Program-made: the position numbers and the translations under genes
Shown: positions 43,001 through 56,000 of the stretch, piece by piece
Numbering within the stretch: position 1 is the first letter of the stretch
Layout of the letters: every line of letters starts with the position of its first letter
Assembly: GCA_026261815.1 (NCBI GenBank)
Contig: JAMPIT010000575.1
Span: 41,021,501-41,085,500, forward strand
Origin: Monarcha castaneiventris obscurior
Lineage: Eukaryota; Chordata; Aves; Passeriformes; Monarchidae
Direction of reading: 5' to 3'
Length of the DNA stretch: 64,000 nt
The notes under the pieces: generated by a model
What the model was told of the DNA's origin: nothing
Seen by the model: only the letters and a program-made list of their open reading frames with translations
The model's database searches: none

Positions 43001-43431
43001 GTCTTAACAATGCAGCATTGTCTATTGAGTCAATTAAGCATGTAGGTTTAGCTAGCTTGGGAACAAGTTCCAGCATGTGACATTATAAATAGCACTCTCT
43101 CATAACAAATGTAAGCTTACTAAGTGGGCCATAATTTCCCCTGCCACTTTAACAGGGTTTTTTAGGCAACTGTACTCAAAAAGAATTTCAGTCTTTCTGA
43201 TTACTGTCTTGGGGTGCTAATGCTATGTGCCTAGGGAATGTTGGATCATCTTAAGGCTGATTTTCTCAAAGTGTTGTCTGTCTTCCTGACTTTCCTGGCT
43301 ACGTGATTTTTATTTGTTTTTTCCATTTATCCATATGTAGAAATGGAACCTTGTGGCCCAGTGGCTCAGAAATCATTAAGAGTATTCCTGAACCTGTCCC
43401 TTTTCTCAATAGCTTGAATACACCACCTAAT

Positions 43432-43541
43432 TGTTTGATCTAGCAAAAAGCAATAGTATTTTAGAAGAAATAAGTACTGTTTGATCTAGCAAAAAGTAAT
43501 AGCATTTAGAAGAAATACTTACTACTTAGAAGAAATAAGTA
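43432..43541 (+). repeat. Tandem duplication, 46-bp unit
   Basis: The unit starting tgtttgatctagcaaaaag is repeated at 43432 and 43478 with a few substitutions and a small deletion. The tail agaagaaataagta is repeated a third time near 43529. It is a local slippage-type duplication. Confidence 0.85.
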
Positions 43542-44333
43542 TCCCTGTAAATTGTCATAGCTGTTTTCTTAATAGAGTGTCTTCCTTCAAGCTAAAGTCA
43601 GCATCTTCTGAAGTAATAGTTTTCAGGAGGTCATCAGTCACTATCTGGTTGCCTTTTAGATGTGAAATGATGTTAAAATAGTGGCAAACTGAGAGGTTTC
43701 TTGTCTGCAGCAAGCAGTAAACAGAGGAACCTTGTCATTGTAGTAGATGATGCCTTTTACATTAGGCTTGATTTCATTACTGGATATGATTTTGTTTTGT
43801 CTTCTGGATTCGGACTTGGCTTTATACTAGAACAATCTTTTTTCCTCCTTTCACCCCCTCTCCCAATCCTGTTGTATTTGGTGGAGAATTAATTCAGACT
43901 GAATCTCCTTCAGCATGAACCTTAGATCAGATTTCTCTTTTGCATTTATGAAAACAGGCAATAGAAATTCCAGTAGCTTTCAGTGTCGACTTCTAATTTC
44001 AGGTAGTATTTGTAATGTGCCTAAATGGATTCCCCAGTTGGAAAGGTGAAGCTATGTAATCTCTTATAAAATAGTATTTTGCGCTGTTAAATGCTGCCAG
44101 CTTTGCCTTGTCTCCTCCCTACACTTCTAGAAGTCAAAAACTTTTGGTGGAATGTAACAAATATGATCCCTGTTAAAAATAAAAGTCTTGTTACAATCAA
44201 AACATGTATTATTTTAGCCTTTATTTAAAGTATAGCTCTCATCAGTCTTTCCAATAGCTGTTCAACTTACATATAAAAGACCAAGTTCTGAAATTGAGTG
44301 TATTTCAGAAGGATGAGATTCATCTTTTGGCCA

Positions 44334-44341
44334 GTATAAGC
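44334..44341 (+). repeat. Target-site duplication, left copy
   Basis: gtataagc immediately left of the hAT-like element; it matches the right copy gtctaagt (44625-44632) at six of eight positions. Confidence 0.6.
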
Positions 44342-44624
44342 TGGTGGTCTCCAACATGGGGTGTGTGTATCCCAAGTGGTATGAAAGACAGTCCAGTGGG
44401 GTGGGAAAAATGTATTTTGGACCGTTAGTAAATAAAAATTAAGAAGTAAAATAGTGCTTAGGTCATCTTTACCACATCCTTTTCTTCTTCCTGTTTTTGT
44501 ATGTGTTTTATAATGTACATCATGTATTACATATGTATTATTTATAAATGTACATACATCGTGGTTGCATACTCAGAATTGTTTTACCGATAAGGTTTGT
44601 GGTAAAAAAGATTGGAGACCACTG
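44342..44624. mobile_element. hAT-like non-autonomous DNA transposon (MITE), 283 bp
   Basis: The ends are inverted repeats: the left end reads tggtggtctccaac and the right end, on the minus strand, cagtggtctccaatc. They match across ggtctccaa with a few changes. CAGTGG-type ends and an 8-bp target duplication are typical of hAT/Charlie-type transposons. Next to the left end lies tggggtgtgtgtatccca, which resembles the subterminal hairpin of such elements. The interior is AT-rich, with no transposase frame. The decayed duplications (two mismatches in eight) suggest an old insertion. Confidence 0.75.
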
Positions 44625-44632
44625 GTCTAAGT
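44625..44632 (+). repeat. Target-site duplication, right copy
   Basis: gtctaagt immediately right of the hAT-like element; see the left copy at 44334-44341. Confidence 0.6.
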
Positions 44633-47600
44633 TACCTTGTAGCAAACATTTCAGCATGTGTATTTTTGTTGAGTTCTTTGCCCTGCTCCCCTTTCCCATT
44701 GGAAAACCTCTGTATTCTCTTTTAACTTTGTATTTAAAATATTAGGAACTAAGTGGTTTTCATTTTTGTTTTTAGTAGATCAGGTTTACCTCTATGGGGA
44801 TATATGAGGTTGTCTGGTGTGAACAATTAAATTGTAGCAAAGATTGCTTTGGTTCAGTTGCTCTGGTGTAAAAATTTTGCAAGTTGTACTTTTCTATTAT
44901 GTCAGAATTTACATTTCCAAAAATTACTGTGCACTTTTAACAACATAGTGTTAGATTTACTGGTGTTTATAGGCTAAATCAAAAAATAAAGCCTGTCACA
45001 GTTTAAGCTAAAAACCTAACTTTGAAGGTCATGTGTGATATTGATGAGTTGAGCTATCCATATTACTCAGGTGGAAAATTTTAAACTAAATTATTTTGAT
45101 CTTCATCCTCATTTTTGTCTATATTCTTTTCCTTTTAGGTTTTATGTAAATTTCTGTAATTTTTTTGTTAATTTAGAAATTATAAGCTTATTGACCTCTT
45201 GGTTGCATTGTAAATTGTAAAATGAACAAAACTGAGGTGCAAAATAAAATGTTTAAGCTTTTTGACATACATGAAACTCTTGTTGATTCAAATTTTAAGA
45301 GAGATAGGTGTTCAGGCTGGTTTTAGTAATTTTTCTGTAACTTGCTGAAAAAAAGGCAACAGCTCTGAACATATTTCTTCTGTACAGGTGCAGGATTGAG
45401 GCAGGACACTTTGTCCTCCAGCCACTCCAAAGATTCTTACATTGCTTGGGTCTTGTATCAGGGAATTACTCAGCATTTTCATAAAGTGTTTTTGAAGGGG
45501 GTTGCTTTCCAAAGCAGTCTTGGACGTCATTCCTGCATTACATACAGCAGAAAGAAGAGGCTGGTTACAGTGCATTTATTCCATGGCCCAGTTTGAGTCA
45601 TTATTAAAGCATTACAGCAATCTGAACCTTTAACATAAAAACTTACAAAATCGTAGTCCTAAACTTTAGCCTTTTCCCATGTTACAGATTTGGGTGGTAT
45701 CTTGGTCTTACGGCTGCTTACAGAGAGGGTTTTTTGTTCATCTCTTAGTGTCTACTGTTGGTTTTGATACTTTTGGATATTTTAGATATTTTGGAACAAG
45801 GTTTTTTTCTTTCCTCTTAACTGTGGGGACTGTAAGAACATGGGAGCTGCAGTAAACTGATATTTCTCCACATTTTTCAGATAATAACTCCCTAGATAGG
45901 AATGGGTTAATATAATAATGAATACCTGTCAGAAAATGTGATGACATCAGCAGAGCCCCCTAGTGTGGTTTGGGAAGGTGGTGGCATAAGGAAGTTTTTT
46001 TGCCTTGTATCATCTGAGTAACAGAAGCAGGAGAAATGCCTTAATGTTATCCCAGCATATACCATGGGAGGCTTCTTGTCTGCATAGCAACATCAGCCAG
46101 AAGGATAAGAATTTCTGTTCTATACCAAGGGGGTCAAAGATGTTCCTGTTAGCAAAATAGCATGTGTTATTGACTCTTGACTCAATTCTTTCTCCTCTGG
46201 GGTTTTATTGTCACAGCAAGTTTGAAAGTTAAGTGATATGTTGGTGTTGCAAAAGTCTCAGGTGATCTGGTGTCTGTGCTTTCTGCTGGCCAGCACATTG
46301 TGTACCCAGCATTTGCATGAGAGTGGAGGAAGGCTTGGGTTTGGTAGGTGATAGGTGACCCACTCCTAAAGAGGCTTGAGAAGTTTGATAAAGTTTTTAG
46401 TCAGAAGTGCTATGCGTTATTATACCAGTTAACAAACAAATGGCAAGTGTTGGTGATAAAAGCTCTCCTGCAGAGGAGGAAAAGAGGAATTTGGTAGTGT
46501 GTTTTTGTGTCTCTTTAGAAGTCTCTCCAGTAAATATTAATGATGATCAGGTGGAGCTCTTTCCTACATATACTTTTTGCTTTCTGTTACAATATGGCTA
46601 TTTTATGGATTTCTCCTTGCATCTCCATCTGGACTTGTCGAAGTCGTTCTGGAGACCCTGTGAGGTGTCTCTACTTTCATTACATCTTTTTACAGGTGAA
46701 CAAATCCAAGTAACTGGGTCAAAATTCCATTTAAACTTCTGTGCTTTTATATGAACTATAATATTCCTTCTTTAATTACGTATTTTATTGTTTTCAGCTT
46801 AGGATTCTGGCATTCTCAGTGTTTTATTGCTGTCTCCCAATAGAGAGGGTTTGTTTTCCCTAATGTTTTGTGAACAGAGATGATTGGTTAAGAAGAGGAA
46901 GCCTGTTGATTCCACCTAGGAAGATAAAGCTGTAGTATGAGCCTCTCTCTTACTAGGTATTGTTGAATCTTCAGAGTACTTAAACAGATTGAAATACCTA
47001 GTTAGTGGGGCTGTACATCTTGACTGTTCTGGAAGTACTTTTGATTCCTTGTAACATAATGAACTCGGAACAGCTGCAGAGGTAGGTTCAGCATCAAACA
47101 CACTGGCTGATTTTAATTGGCTTCATCTGTCCAAACATATGGGTGATGGCACTGGAGACAGAACTTGACACCTACAGTTATATGGAGAGGAAAGAGCCTG
47201 GCTTGACTTTCAGGGTGGTAAGAAAGCTTTTTGAGCAATGCTGGGAAATGAGAGTTTTATTTGTAAAGTGGTATGAAATTGTGACCCCAAAGTATGAAGC
47301 CTCAGAAAGTTCCTTCTTCAATATACAAAATTTATACTGCTTTCACCTACTTGGACCAATATTGAATCTGTTTCCTAGGAGCAGATCCTTTGAAGTGGCT
47401 TAGAGCTTTCAATGTATACACTATGGGTTAAATTTTTTATGTATGAGAAAAACCTGAATAGTTGTGGCTACCTGTGGATTGGTAGGTTTGAATTTGTAGA
47501 AAATGGGGAGTGAATTTAATCAGCCATCTAAAACACAATGATTGTTTTGCTGGGTATTTCAGGATGTCTTCATTACTTAACTTTAGGACCTAAAAGTAAT

Positions 47601-48766
47601 TGGAGTCTGATTCCTATAAACTTTCATATATTCTGTTAGATTTTAAAACATTGGTGTGATAACTGCTCTGGAGCTGTGAAGTGCTACAAATCTGAATCCT
47701 GATTAGTTGGCTTCATTTTAGTCTTCATTAAGATGGTGTGACATGTGGGTTCCACTTGTTGAAGTCCAGAGATGGGGCAAGTAAACATCTTAAACTTTTT
47801 CCAGATCAAGGCAGGCTAGAATCTGTGTATTTGTATACCAAGAAAAAGCAAGCTTTGTCCATTTTCCATTCAAAATAGAGAGGATTGCAGACTGAAATTT
47901 TTGAGTTTTCCAGAATGAAATCAAATATTTTAGAATGCTAGGTTTCCAGGCTGCTCAAACAAGTAGAACTTGTGTTTTAGAATGTGTCTCCATAGAAATT
48001 CTTTCCTCCCCCACCACGTTCTTTCATATTTAGTTTCCATAACCAGTGCACTATTGTGAAGGAGGGGAAATGCAGGGTAACTGCAGGGAAGCCAGCCAAT
48101 CACTCCAGCATCAGAGCAGACTCCAGGGCTTGTGGAGCTAACCTTTGTGACCTTCACAAGGGGCCTCTCCGAGGAGAGCCATTTTTCCTGCCTTGTAATG
48201 TTAAAGAAAAAACTTGGCAAGTCCTTTGATCAGCAAAGCAAAAACAAGGAGAGCAAGGAGCAAATGGGCAGCTTTGTGCACAAAACTGCTAAGTCAGTAC
48301 TGGCATTCTCTGTGCTGAGAACAGTGTTACCACCTTACATAGTGTATGTGCACATTTATATACAGTACTGGGATATTTGTTGCACATTTAGAAAACCCTC
48401 CAGTTCAAAACTGAGGGAAAATCTTGGTTGTTACCAGTTATGGTGAAGTAAAAGCATTTCATCTAATAATTTACAATGAGAGTGAGGAAACTTTTGCTTT
48501 TTATTTCTTGGAGGGCAAGATTTGCAAAAGTGAAGGATTGCACAATGCTAAAAAAATAATTCTAGCATTGGGAAGTGATCATTTCTTGTATGCAGATGAC
48601 ATGTATTTTTTACTGTAAAACTACTGCTTTGAGCTTTTGATGATTTTTTTTTCCATTACAGTGCATTTAGAGATGTGTGATTAAAGAAAGAACAGTAGTT
48701 TTGCTTTGCAAGTATGTAAAGTTTTATTTTGGCTTGTACAGATTGAAAACCAAACCAAATCTGTGC

Positions 48767-49361
48767 TTAACATTGGGAAAATTTTATATCAGTTTTTAGC
48801 TTCTCCATGATGTTCTTTCGCTGTTCTGCTGATGATACACAAAATGCCTCTGTGTCCTTCTGTTACTGTTGCTAGTCTGATAAGTTGTGTTGCTCATCTG
48901 TGGTAGTTTTCTGCTCAACGGATTGGGTTCGTTCTCCCACCTGAGCTGAAGTGCTCTCTGTTCTTCCTCTGCCTGAGAGTAGGAGAGGGTTCATAATGTT
49001 TTTATTCAGTACTTCCTTCCACTCTGGTGAGAGTCTGCCTCCTAGTTTAGTCTCCCAGACCAGTATATTTCTGTCCAGTGGATCCAAGGGTTCATTCATT
49101 CTCAACAATAATTCTTCCTGTGGTTCGTAAATTTGCAGATTTTGACCTCCTTCCTTGGCTGCTTCAGCTTCTCCTTATGCAGCTTGGCTCCTTGGGAGGT
49201 GTTGGAATTACAAGATTGCCAGATCCCTCTGCAAGACATGTTTCTTCTTTTACACTTACACTATTCGCTTTCTTCTGATGTTTGATCCTTTCATCTGCCA
49301 CTCCCTAATCACCTCTAGTACTGGGCTGAAGTGGTTCACAGTGATTTTCTTTTTTTACGTG
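48767..49361 (-). pseudogene. Degraded coding-like relic of unknown parent
   Basis: On the minus strand, nearly 200 codons of protein-like sequence can be followed with a few lesions. The 5' part reads HVKKENHCEPLQP, then ERIKHQKKANSVSVKEE and GNLVIPTPPKEPSCIRR. A frameshift near 49172 follows. The reading continues as EGGQNLQIYEPQEELLLRMN, EPLDPLDRNILVWETKLGG and RLSPEWKEVLNKNIMNP, then past two stops to AEQRKNIMEKLKTD and a final TAA. An AATAAA lies downstream on the same strand (48728-48723), and a nine-A tract follows at 48652-48644. The composition, rich in charged residues and Pro, differs from chance frames here. I do not recognise the family. It could be a retrocopy, which is rare in birds, or an abandoned exon, since tttatttacag precedes the relic like a splice acceptor. 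Confidence 0.4.
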
Positions 49362-49365
49362 ACTG

Positions 49366-49383
49366 TAAATAAATAAATAAATA
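49366..49383. repeat. (AAAT)n microsatellite
   Basis: About four to five AAAT units directly at the 5' (minus-strand) edge of the coding-like relic. On the minus strand it reads as a T-rich tract ending in acag. Confidence 0.85.
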
Positions 49384-52300
49384 GCAATTACAGAGTCAGG
49401 TAAACCATGTTCTCACATCTGCCGTTTTGAAATGTAGTGCCCTTCAATTTTATGAAAGTACAGAAGTTACACGACTGTCATTATCTCACAAAATAGCTAC
49501 AGGTGTTCAGTAATTAAACAGTTTATTAGATCCTTGCACAGTTCTGGATAGGATGCAAATTAATTTTTAATGGGTGTGATTTATTTTAGTGCAAACTGCT
49601 CTTCAGCAGCTTTCACCTGCAGGACATTTTTACTCTAACATATATAGTGATTTTCAGATAAGGTACTAGGTAACAGCATCTGATGAAGATATTCAGGAAA
49701 TTGATATGTTTGAAATCCCTCATCACTGATGAATTTCTAAGTATATTGCAGCAGACTGAGTCCATCAGCAGATTAGTCTGTCTTGTGTGTACTGACACTT
49801 TGATATGGCTGCACTGCAGTTACTGTATTTAAGGGACAAATCCAGCATCTGCCTACCGCCTCCCCCATTGATTGCATCAACAGAATCAGCAAAGAGCAGA
49901 TTTTGGCTGCTCTGGGAGCAGGAGGAGGGGTGCCCCAGGCCCTGCTCCTCCCTCATGTGGGAGCAGTGTTGGCAGCAGCAGCTTCCAGCCAGCTCGATGC
50001 ACGCTGTAGCACAGAAGGTGGTTTTTGGCTGCTTGGGTGATGCTTGCTGTCCAAGCAGCTGTTCCCTGTAGTAGAGTAGGAGAGTTAGCAGATAGACTGC
50101 AAGATTACAGGACTCTGTTATTTATTTAAGTTATTTAAGTAAGATTGCAATCCTGACAAGCTCAGCATAAATAAATGGTCAAGTCAGAGGTGAGGAGAAA
50201 TGTAGCACAAAGAAATGGGACTCTGAAATAGAGCCACTCAACACCGGGGCCATGTTGATTTTCTTTTGTGTGTCTTCTGCAACATATTCTTTCCTCTTGG
50301 TATACTCTTCAATTTTGTTGTTCTTGATATACATGAAAATGTAAGTAGATTTCTTGTAGAGAAGCATGTTACATTGTCAGATCTGTAATAGTCCTTTTCA
50401 GTTCTCATTTGAACATAAATATTTTGTAACAATTTTCTGAAGGAAGAGATTTCTGAAAATATATTTAAAGTATAACAATATATCAGAGAAGAGTGACCAG
50501 AATGTTTAATGTCCCAGTTTATTCAACTAGAGTCACAGTATCTAGGAATAGATTTATTTCTTTTTAATGTGCAATTTACTTTTAAAATGTTTTGAGATAA
50601 AGTTTAAAATTATGACCTGTGTAGTGATAATGAAGTGACTGCAAAATAAATTTGAAGATAACACTAAACAGTGAATGTTTGCTACTGAACCCTGAGTGAT
50701 AAATTCTGGAAGGAAGTTGCAGTGTATGTACCTGGAACTATAAAGTGTTAAACCACAGCTTAGAAAGCATTAGCCAAGTAAATGTTTACTTTTTTGGTTT
50801 ATTCAAGCATCTTAGTTCAAAACTAAGAAACTCGGAGATGAAGAGCAGAGTGGTTTATTTCCTTCTTCCACAATTCTGAATGTAAAAATGATGTGGGAAA
50901 AAAAAAGGACATCTGTTACAAGAAGCTTTCTTTACATGGTGATTAGAAGCAATTGATTCACATTGATAAATACAGTTCAGACATTTATGGGAATATTAAA
51001 GATTACTGGAGTGGGGCAGACCAAAAGGATTATATTAGTTCAGTGTTCAGTATTAGCAAGCTAAGTGTGGATGACTATGAAATATTATGAATTAAAATAT
51101 ATATTGGGAGTTTCAGTCTCCTCTTGATATATCCTTCATCTTTTGCCTTCAGGTACTGGTTTACATCCTCTGATCTGAAGATTACAATCTAGAGTACAGA
51201 GTTTAAAGGGCAAGAGTGGATATATTCTGAAGTTTGCAGTGGCAGTGAGTCACTGAGTGTTGTAACTGTTCATGTGCAGTTCAGATGCCTTGTCCCAGCA
51301 GGTGTGTATCAGGTAACCTTTATACAGGCTTGCTTCCTGAGAACTTGGCATAGAACTGGGATCAGTGTTGTTCCATTAACTGTATTCTCTAATCTACTGC
51401 TTAAATTTCAGAAAAGCTGTGTCTTATTACTCAGCTGTTGAAATTACTGATATGTGATAGTACATATTGGCTCTTCTGACATCAGGAGCACTGTATTTTC
51501 CAAACATGGGTTATGAAGCAAATATGTTTTGTCTTTGGAATTTCATATGCTAGCTACTGAATGAGCTAAACCCAAGCAAACAGACAAAACCTAGGCAACC
51601 TCCAGAGCTTGCACTTAGAATTTTATTTGAGTTGAAGGTTTCAAAACAATTTTGGCTTCCTAGTTGATGGGCAAAAGTGGTCCTGTAAAATGGTGATAAG
51701 GCTTGGCTATAGGAAGTCTATCTTATAGAAGAGATTAAGGGAACTCAGTTTGTCCAAGAGTTCAAAGTGACAATACTCATGGAAAAAAAACTGCTTCACT
51801 CTCCAGGGGATTTCTAAAATAGTTTGTGACTTTGCAGGCAAAAAACCTGAAAAGCTGGAAGCTGATAATGGCAGCTTTTGGAACTGAAAGGGAGTGGAGG
51901 AAAGGGATGGGTCATAGGGAAGTGCTGACTAATGGTGAGCAAACAGTGTAAGGGAGTTCTTGTATTAAGAACTGACCTCACTTCCTAAAGGAAAATAAAC
52001 TCTATACTATTCAAGCATGAAGTTTGGGCTGGGGAAGTCTCTAAACTGGACTATAAGAAAGTGGGAAGGGACGATGCTGGAAGGAAAGCTTGATTATAGT
52101 GATGTTAGGCATTAAAAAACCCACACAATTGTCTTCTGAGACAGAAGTTAGTAGTAATCAGTAGTGCATGACCTGTAGTCTGATCTCTTGTGTGAGTAGG
52201 ATATATTCGTATCTTTAGAGAGGCCCATTACTAGTAAGCATGATTTTAAATGCTAGACATAAGTTTGATAAGTACATGTTTTTTAAAAATGTATGCCAAT

Positions 52301-52950
52301 AAGTAAATACAGTGTTTTTTCCCCTCTCTCATGGCAGCAGCACAGTTCATTCACCATCCCCTTACCCCAATGATGAATGCTGATTTTCATAACTAGTAGA
52401 TAAAGACTGCAGTGATTGCAAATTTGGGATTAATTTATACTAAGTTAAGGTGATAACTTTAAGTTATTTAGGATTTATCTGGAACTTCAGTGCTTACAAA
52501 TCTGCTGAAATTTAGTGAAAGTAGGAGATCTGCGATTTTTGCTTTGTGATCTGTTTTGTGTCTAAGGGTAGGATCAGTTTCTAAATAAGTGCTTCACTAT
52601 GTTTATTGATAAAACATGGTAGTTGCTAATTTTGGCAAAGATTAAACTGTTAGTACTTTAAGAACTGTTTGTAATTTAAGTTATATGCTTTTAAATAAAA
52701 TCATGTGCTTGGCATATTTTGTCATCCCAATTTGTAATTCCCTCTGTACCAAAAGATACTCAGAAAGCAAATTAAATTCCTACAAATCAGTTACATAAAT
52801 GCTGAGGTATTGGTATTTATTATGATGATCTAATGAAATAAATGAAAACTTACATTGTTTCTAGAAAGCTAGGGTTTGTTTTGCTGATGATGATTTTACA
52901 GTCAAACTTTCAGTTTCTGTTCAATCCTGTTTATCCTTTTTACTCTGTTA

Positions 52951-53019
52951 CTTGCTCGAGCAGGGAGATTGGACTGGATGACCTCCAGTAATCCCTCCAG
53001 CCTTTTGGTTTCTGTGAAT
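52951..53019 (+). mobile_element. CR1 3'-terminal fragment
   Basis: The stretch gcagggagattggactgg, atgacctccagtaatccc, tccagccttttggtttctgtgaat is the typical end of avian CR1 elements, normally read as agggaggttggactagatgacctcc followed by a ctgtga-type terminus. It is only about 70 bases long and lies on the + strand. Confidence 0.8.
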
Positions 53020-56000
53020 ACCCAAATTCTTAAACCAAAAAGTAAATTAATATTTCCAGCTGATAACTTCTGAAACATGCAGTGAAATTTGAGTTCAAAA
53101 TTAGTTTTAGTTTCCTTTGCTTATTTTACAGTGGGCCTTTGAGTGCTGTTTAAACTGATGCTCCTTAAACTCTGTGAATGGTGAAATGTCGAACCTGAAA
53201 CTTTAAAATCCTCAGGTCAAAAACATTTTTAGGCCACTTCTAAAAATAAATATAATAGCTATTATATTTAAGTATACTGTACATTTAAATTACAAGTATA
53301 ATAATTAAAATTATACACTAAGTAGGTTAATTTCTTCTCATGGTTTAGCTCTGTATTTTCTTTGCCATTCTATGTTAAATGGGGAAATAAAAATAACTTT
53401 TCAAAGCATAGCCTTCAGACGATATGGGGTATCTGTTGCCTCCGGTGGATTGCAGTTTGAGAAATCTGACTTCAGGGGGTTGAAGGGTGGGGGAGGAAAA
53501 AGAATAATCTGCTGGTGAAAAACGGAGTATACAAGATTGCCTAGAGTTGACTGAGCAGGTATCTTACAAGTACTGACTCAGGCAGCAACTTGCTGTTGGA
53601 AGATTCTCTCCTTTGTTTTAGTTTCTACTTAGCAGTCTGCAGAGTCTTTAGGGAGAGGAATAATTGCCTCCTACCTCAGCAGCACGTGGTGCTTGTCTGA
53701 ATTGTAAAAATAAAAAGCTCTCCCTGAAACAGAGTTGTAAGAAGGAAACAGATGAGTTGGGGTTTTTTACTAAATAAAATGCAGCCCTCAAATGAAGAAA
53801 AAGACAGTCTGTAAGTCTATTTGCATGACTAGAACGAAGACTATCTAAACAGTTGATCAACTTAAGGTGTGAAGTGTGAGCTCTGAAGCATAAATTAAAA
53901 AGAGATGTCAATATTAATGATTTTAATGGCAAGAAAAACAGGTTCACTTATTCTTTGTAGCAGAAAGCTGTGCATTCATTTCCAGTAGGCCCTACCTAAT
54001 GGTTTCTTAAGAGTTAGCTCATCCTGTCATGGCCATCTGGGAGTGATCATTGTCTGAATACTCGAGCAACCAGTTTGAACTGCCCTCTGAGACTTCCTAC
54101 TTAGAGCAATAAGGAAACAACCTAAAGAATCTTTTTATCTTAATATTTTGTTTTCCTTGGTGGTGGTTAGCCTCAGGGTTAATCGACAGGATTGCTAGGA
54201 GCCCCCTTAAGATACTAAGACAGCTGGCTATAGCAGCTTTTATTGCAGCATGCTTAGGCAAGCCTCTCTGCCTTGAAGACCTTCAGGCAACAAAAGTAGG
54301 GTGTTTTGAGAGGGGCGTAAAATTGCCTGGCTTCTCTTCATGCAAAGAGGCACTTGATTTCCCTCTTGCTTTCTTTGTCTCCTTTTAAGAGAGAGAGAAA
54401 TGAGATAGAATCTCAGAGATAAAAGGACACGAAAGTGATAAAGTATTCCATGGCCCATCACTTCTGAAAATCATCTGCCTTCTCTTAACAAATGTGAAAG
54501 CTACTGTTTGTGTAATCTTGCCTTTAGTGTTACAGAAGGCAAAATGGTTACATATTGAGAAGGTCTTTTGCATTTGCTAAGCAGGAGTGTAGGAGGGTAT
54601 CTGTAAAGTTAAACAAATACAGTAATTTCACTTGAAATAGCAGCAGAGACAGTTCTTCCTTTAGACTTTTCTGCCTTGGTGATATATCTTTATGGCTTTC
54701 ATTGAAAAGTAAAGAGAGAAAAAAAGATGAATTCTGCATATGCTGAATGACTTAGCCATGGGAAGCAAACTTCTTGACATTAGGGGTAGGGTAGAAAGAA
54801 TGGGAGGTTACCTTTAAAAACAGCCTCTTCTGTGGAACTGAGAGGGGAAGTTTAAAATTAAATAAATATGGTGACACAGAATGCGAACACAGCATTTAGT
54901 CCTTTACAGACTTCGGAAAATAATTGAACTGGTACAAAGACTGTAAAACAAGGACTTTTTTAGCGTCTATAATACTGCTATGTCTTACAGTTTTCAAAGT
55001 AATGGAAAAAGCTCTGGAAATGAAAATGTCCTTGTATTCTGTATTTGTTCCTGAAACTCAGAAAATTATTTTATTTTGGAAATCCACAGAGGAATCCAAG
55101 ACCAACACTTTCGAGAATCAATTTAAAAACTTGTAAGCATTGTGATACTAGCCCTGTCTTTCTATATGAGGTCCTTGAGTGCGGGGCAGGAGGAAAAAGA
55201 ATAATAAATGCAAAAATAAGCATGTTCTTGCTGCATTTTTGCTTTGACAAAAGGTAGTTGTTTCAAGAGAACATTATCGTGAAAGTGGTGCAACACTGGC
55301 AAACCTTTGAACATCATATCACGTGTTCATCCCTTTCTGTTAATCATGCACGTGTGGTCAGACTGCCTACTGCCCACACATCCATTTTAGCATTACACAC
55401 TCTGAAGTGAGGACCTTTCTGTGAGTGCTTTCCTAAGAAGTGCAGTGCTGTTCTGCAGCTTCAAAACAGCAAGGTGTGTATATTCAGAACAGGAAGCTTA
55501 GTTTTCAAGTCCTTGGTGTTTGTATTGTGCCCTGGCTGCAGGCAGGCCAGTGCTAATGAAGGCTGCCTTTGAATACCTTAATACTAAATACTGTGTTTTG
55601 TGTATCAGTAAAAGCTCTTTATTTCGTGTATCAGTGTCCACAGCTTTATGGACCATGCTTTCTGGAATTTCTGGTAGCTCTTAGCATCTGGGAATATTCA
55701 ACCACCTTAGGAATAAATTCCAGAGGGGTTTGTAAGAAGAACTTGTCTGACTAGTAATGACTGTACAAAATCTATTTCTTGACGAATTAGACTTTTGTCA
55801 GATGCATTTAAGTTTCCCTTACTGCATTGTTATAGTTCAGATTCAAACCATTAACTTGCTAGAAGAATTTCTGCTGCCTAAGAGTGTAATTTCACAGGAT
55901 AGCATATGTGGTTTTATTTCATACTTAGGTTAAGGGACTTGAGCTCTGACAGGCTGTCTTCCCACCTGGTCAACAGGATGTTTGTGCCCACCATTCTCTT

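Noticed and set aside
46407..46754. A 115-codon plus-strand frame in YAP1 intron 2
   Set aside because: Phe/Leu/Ser-rich chance composition, with no domain, splice sites or start context worth noting.
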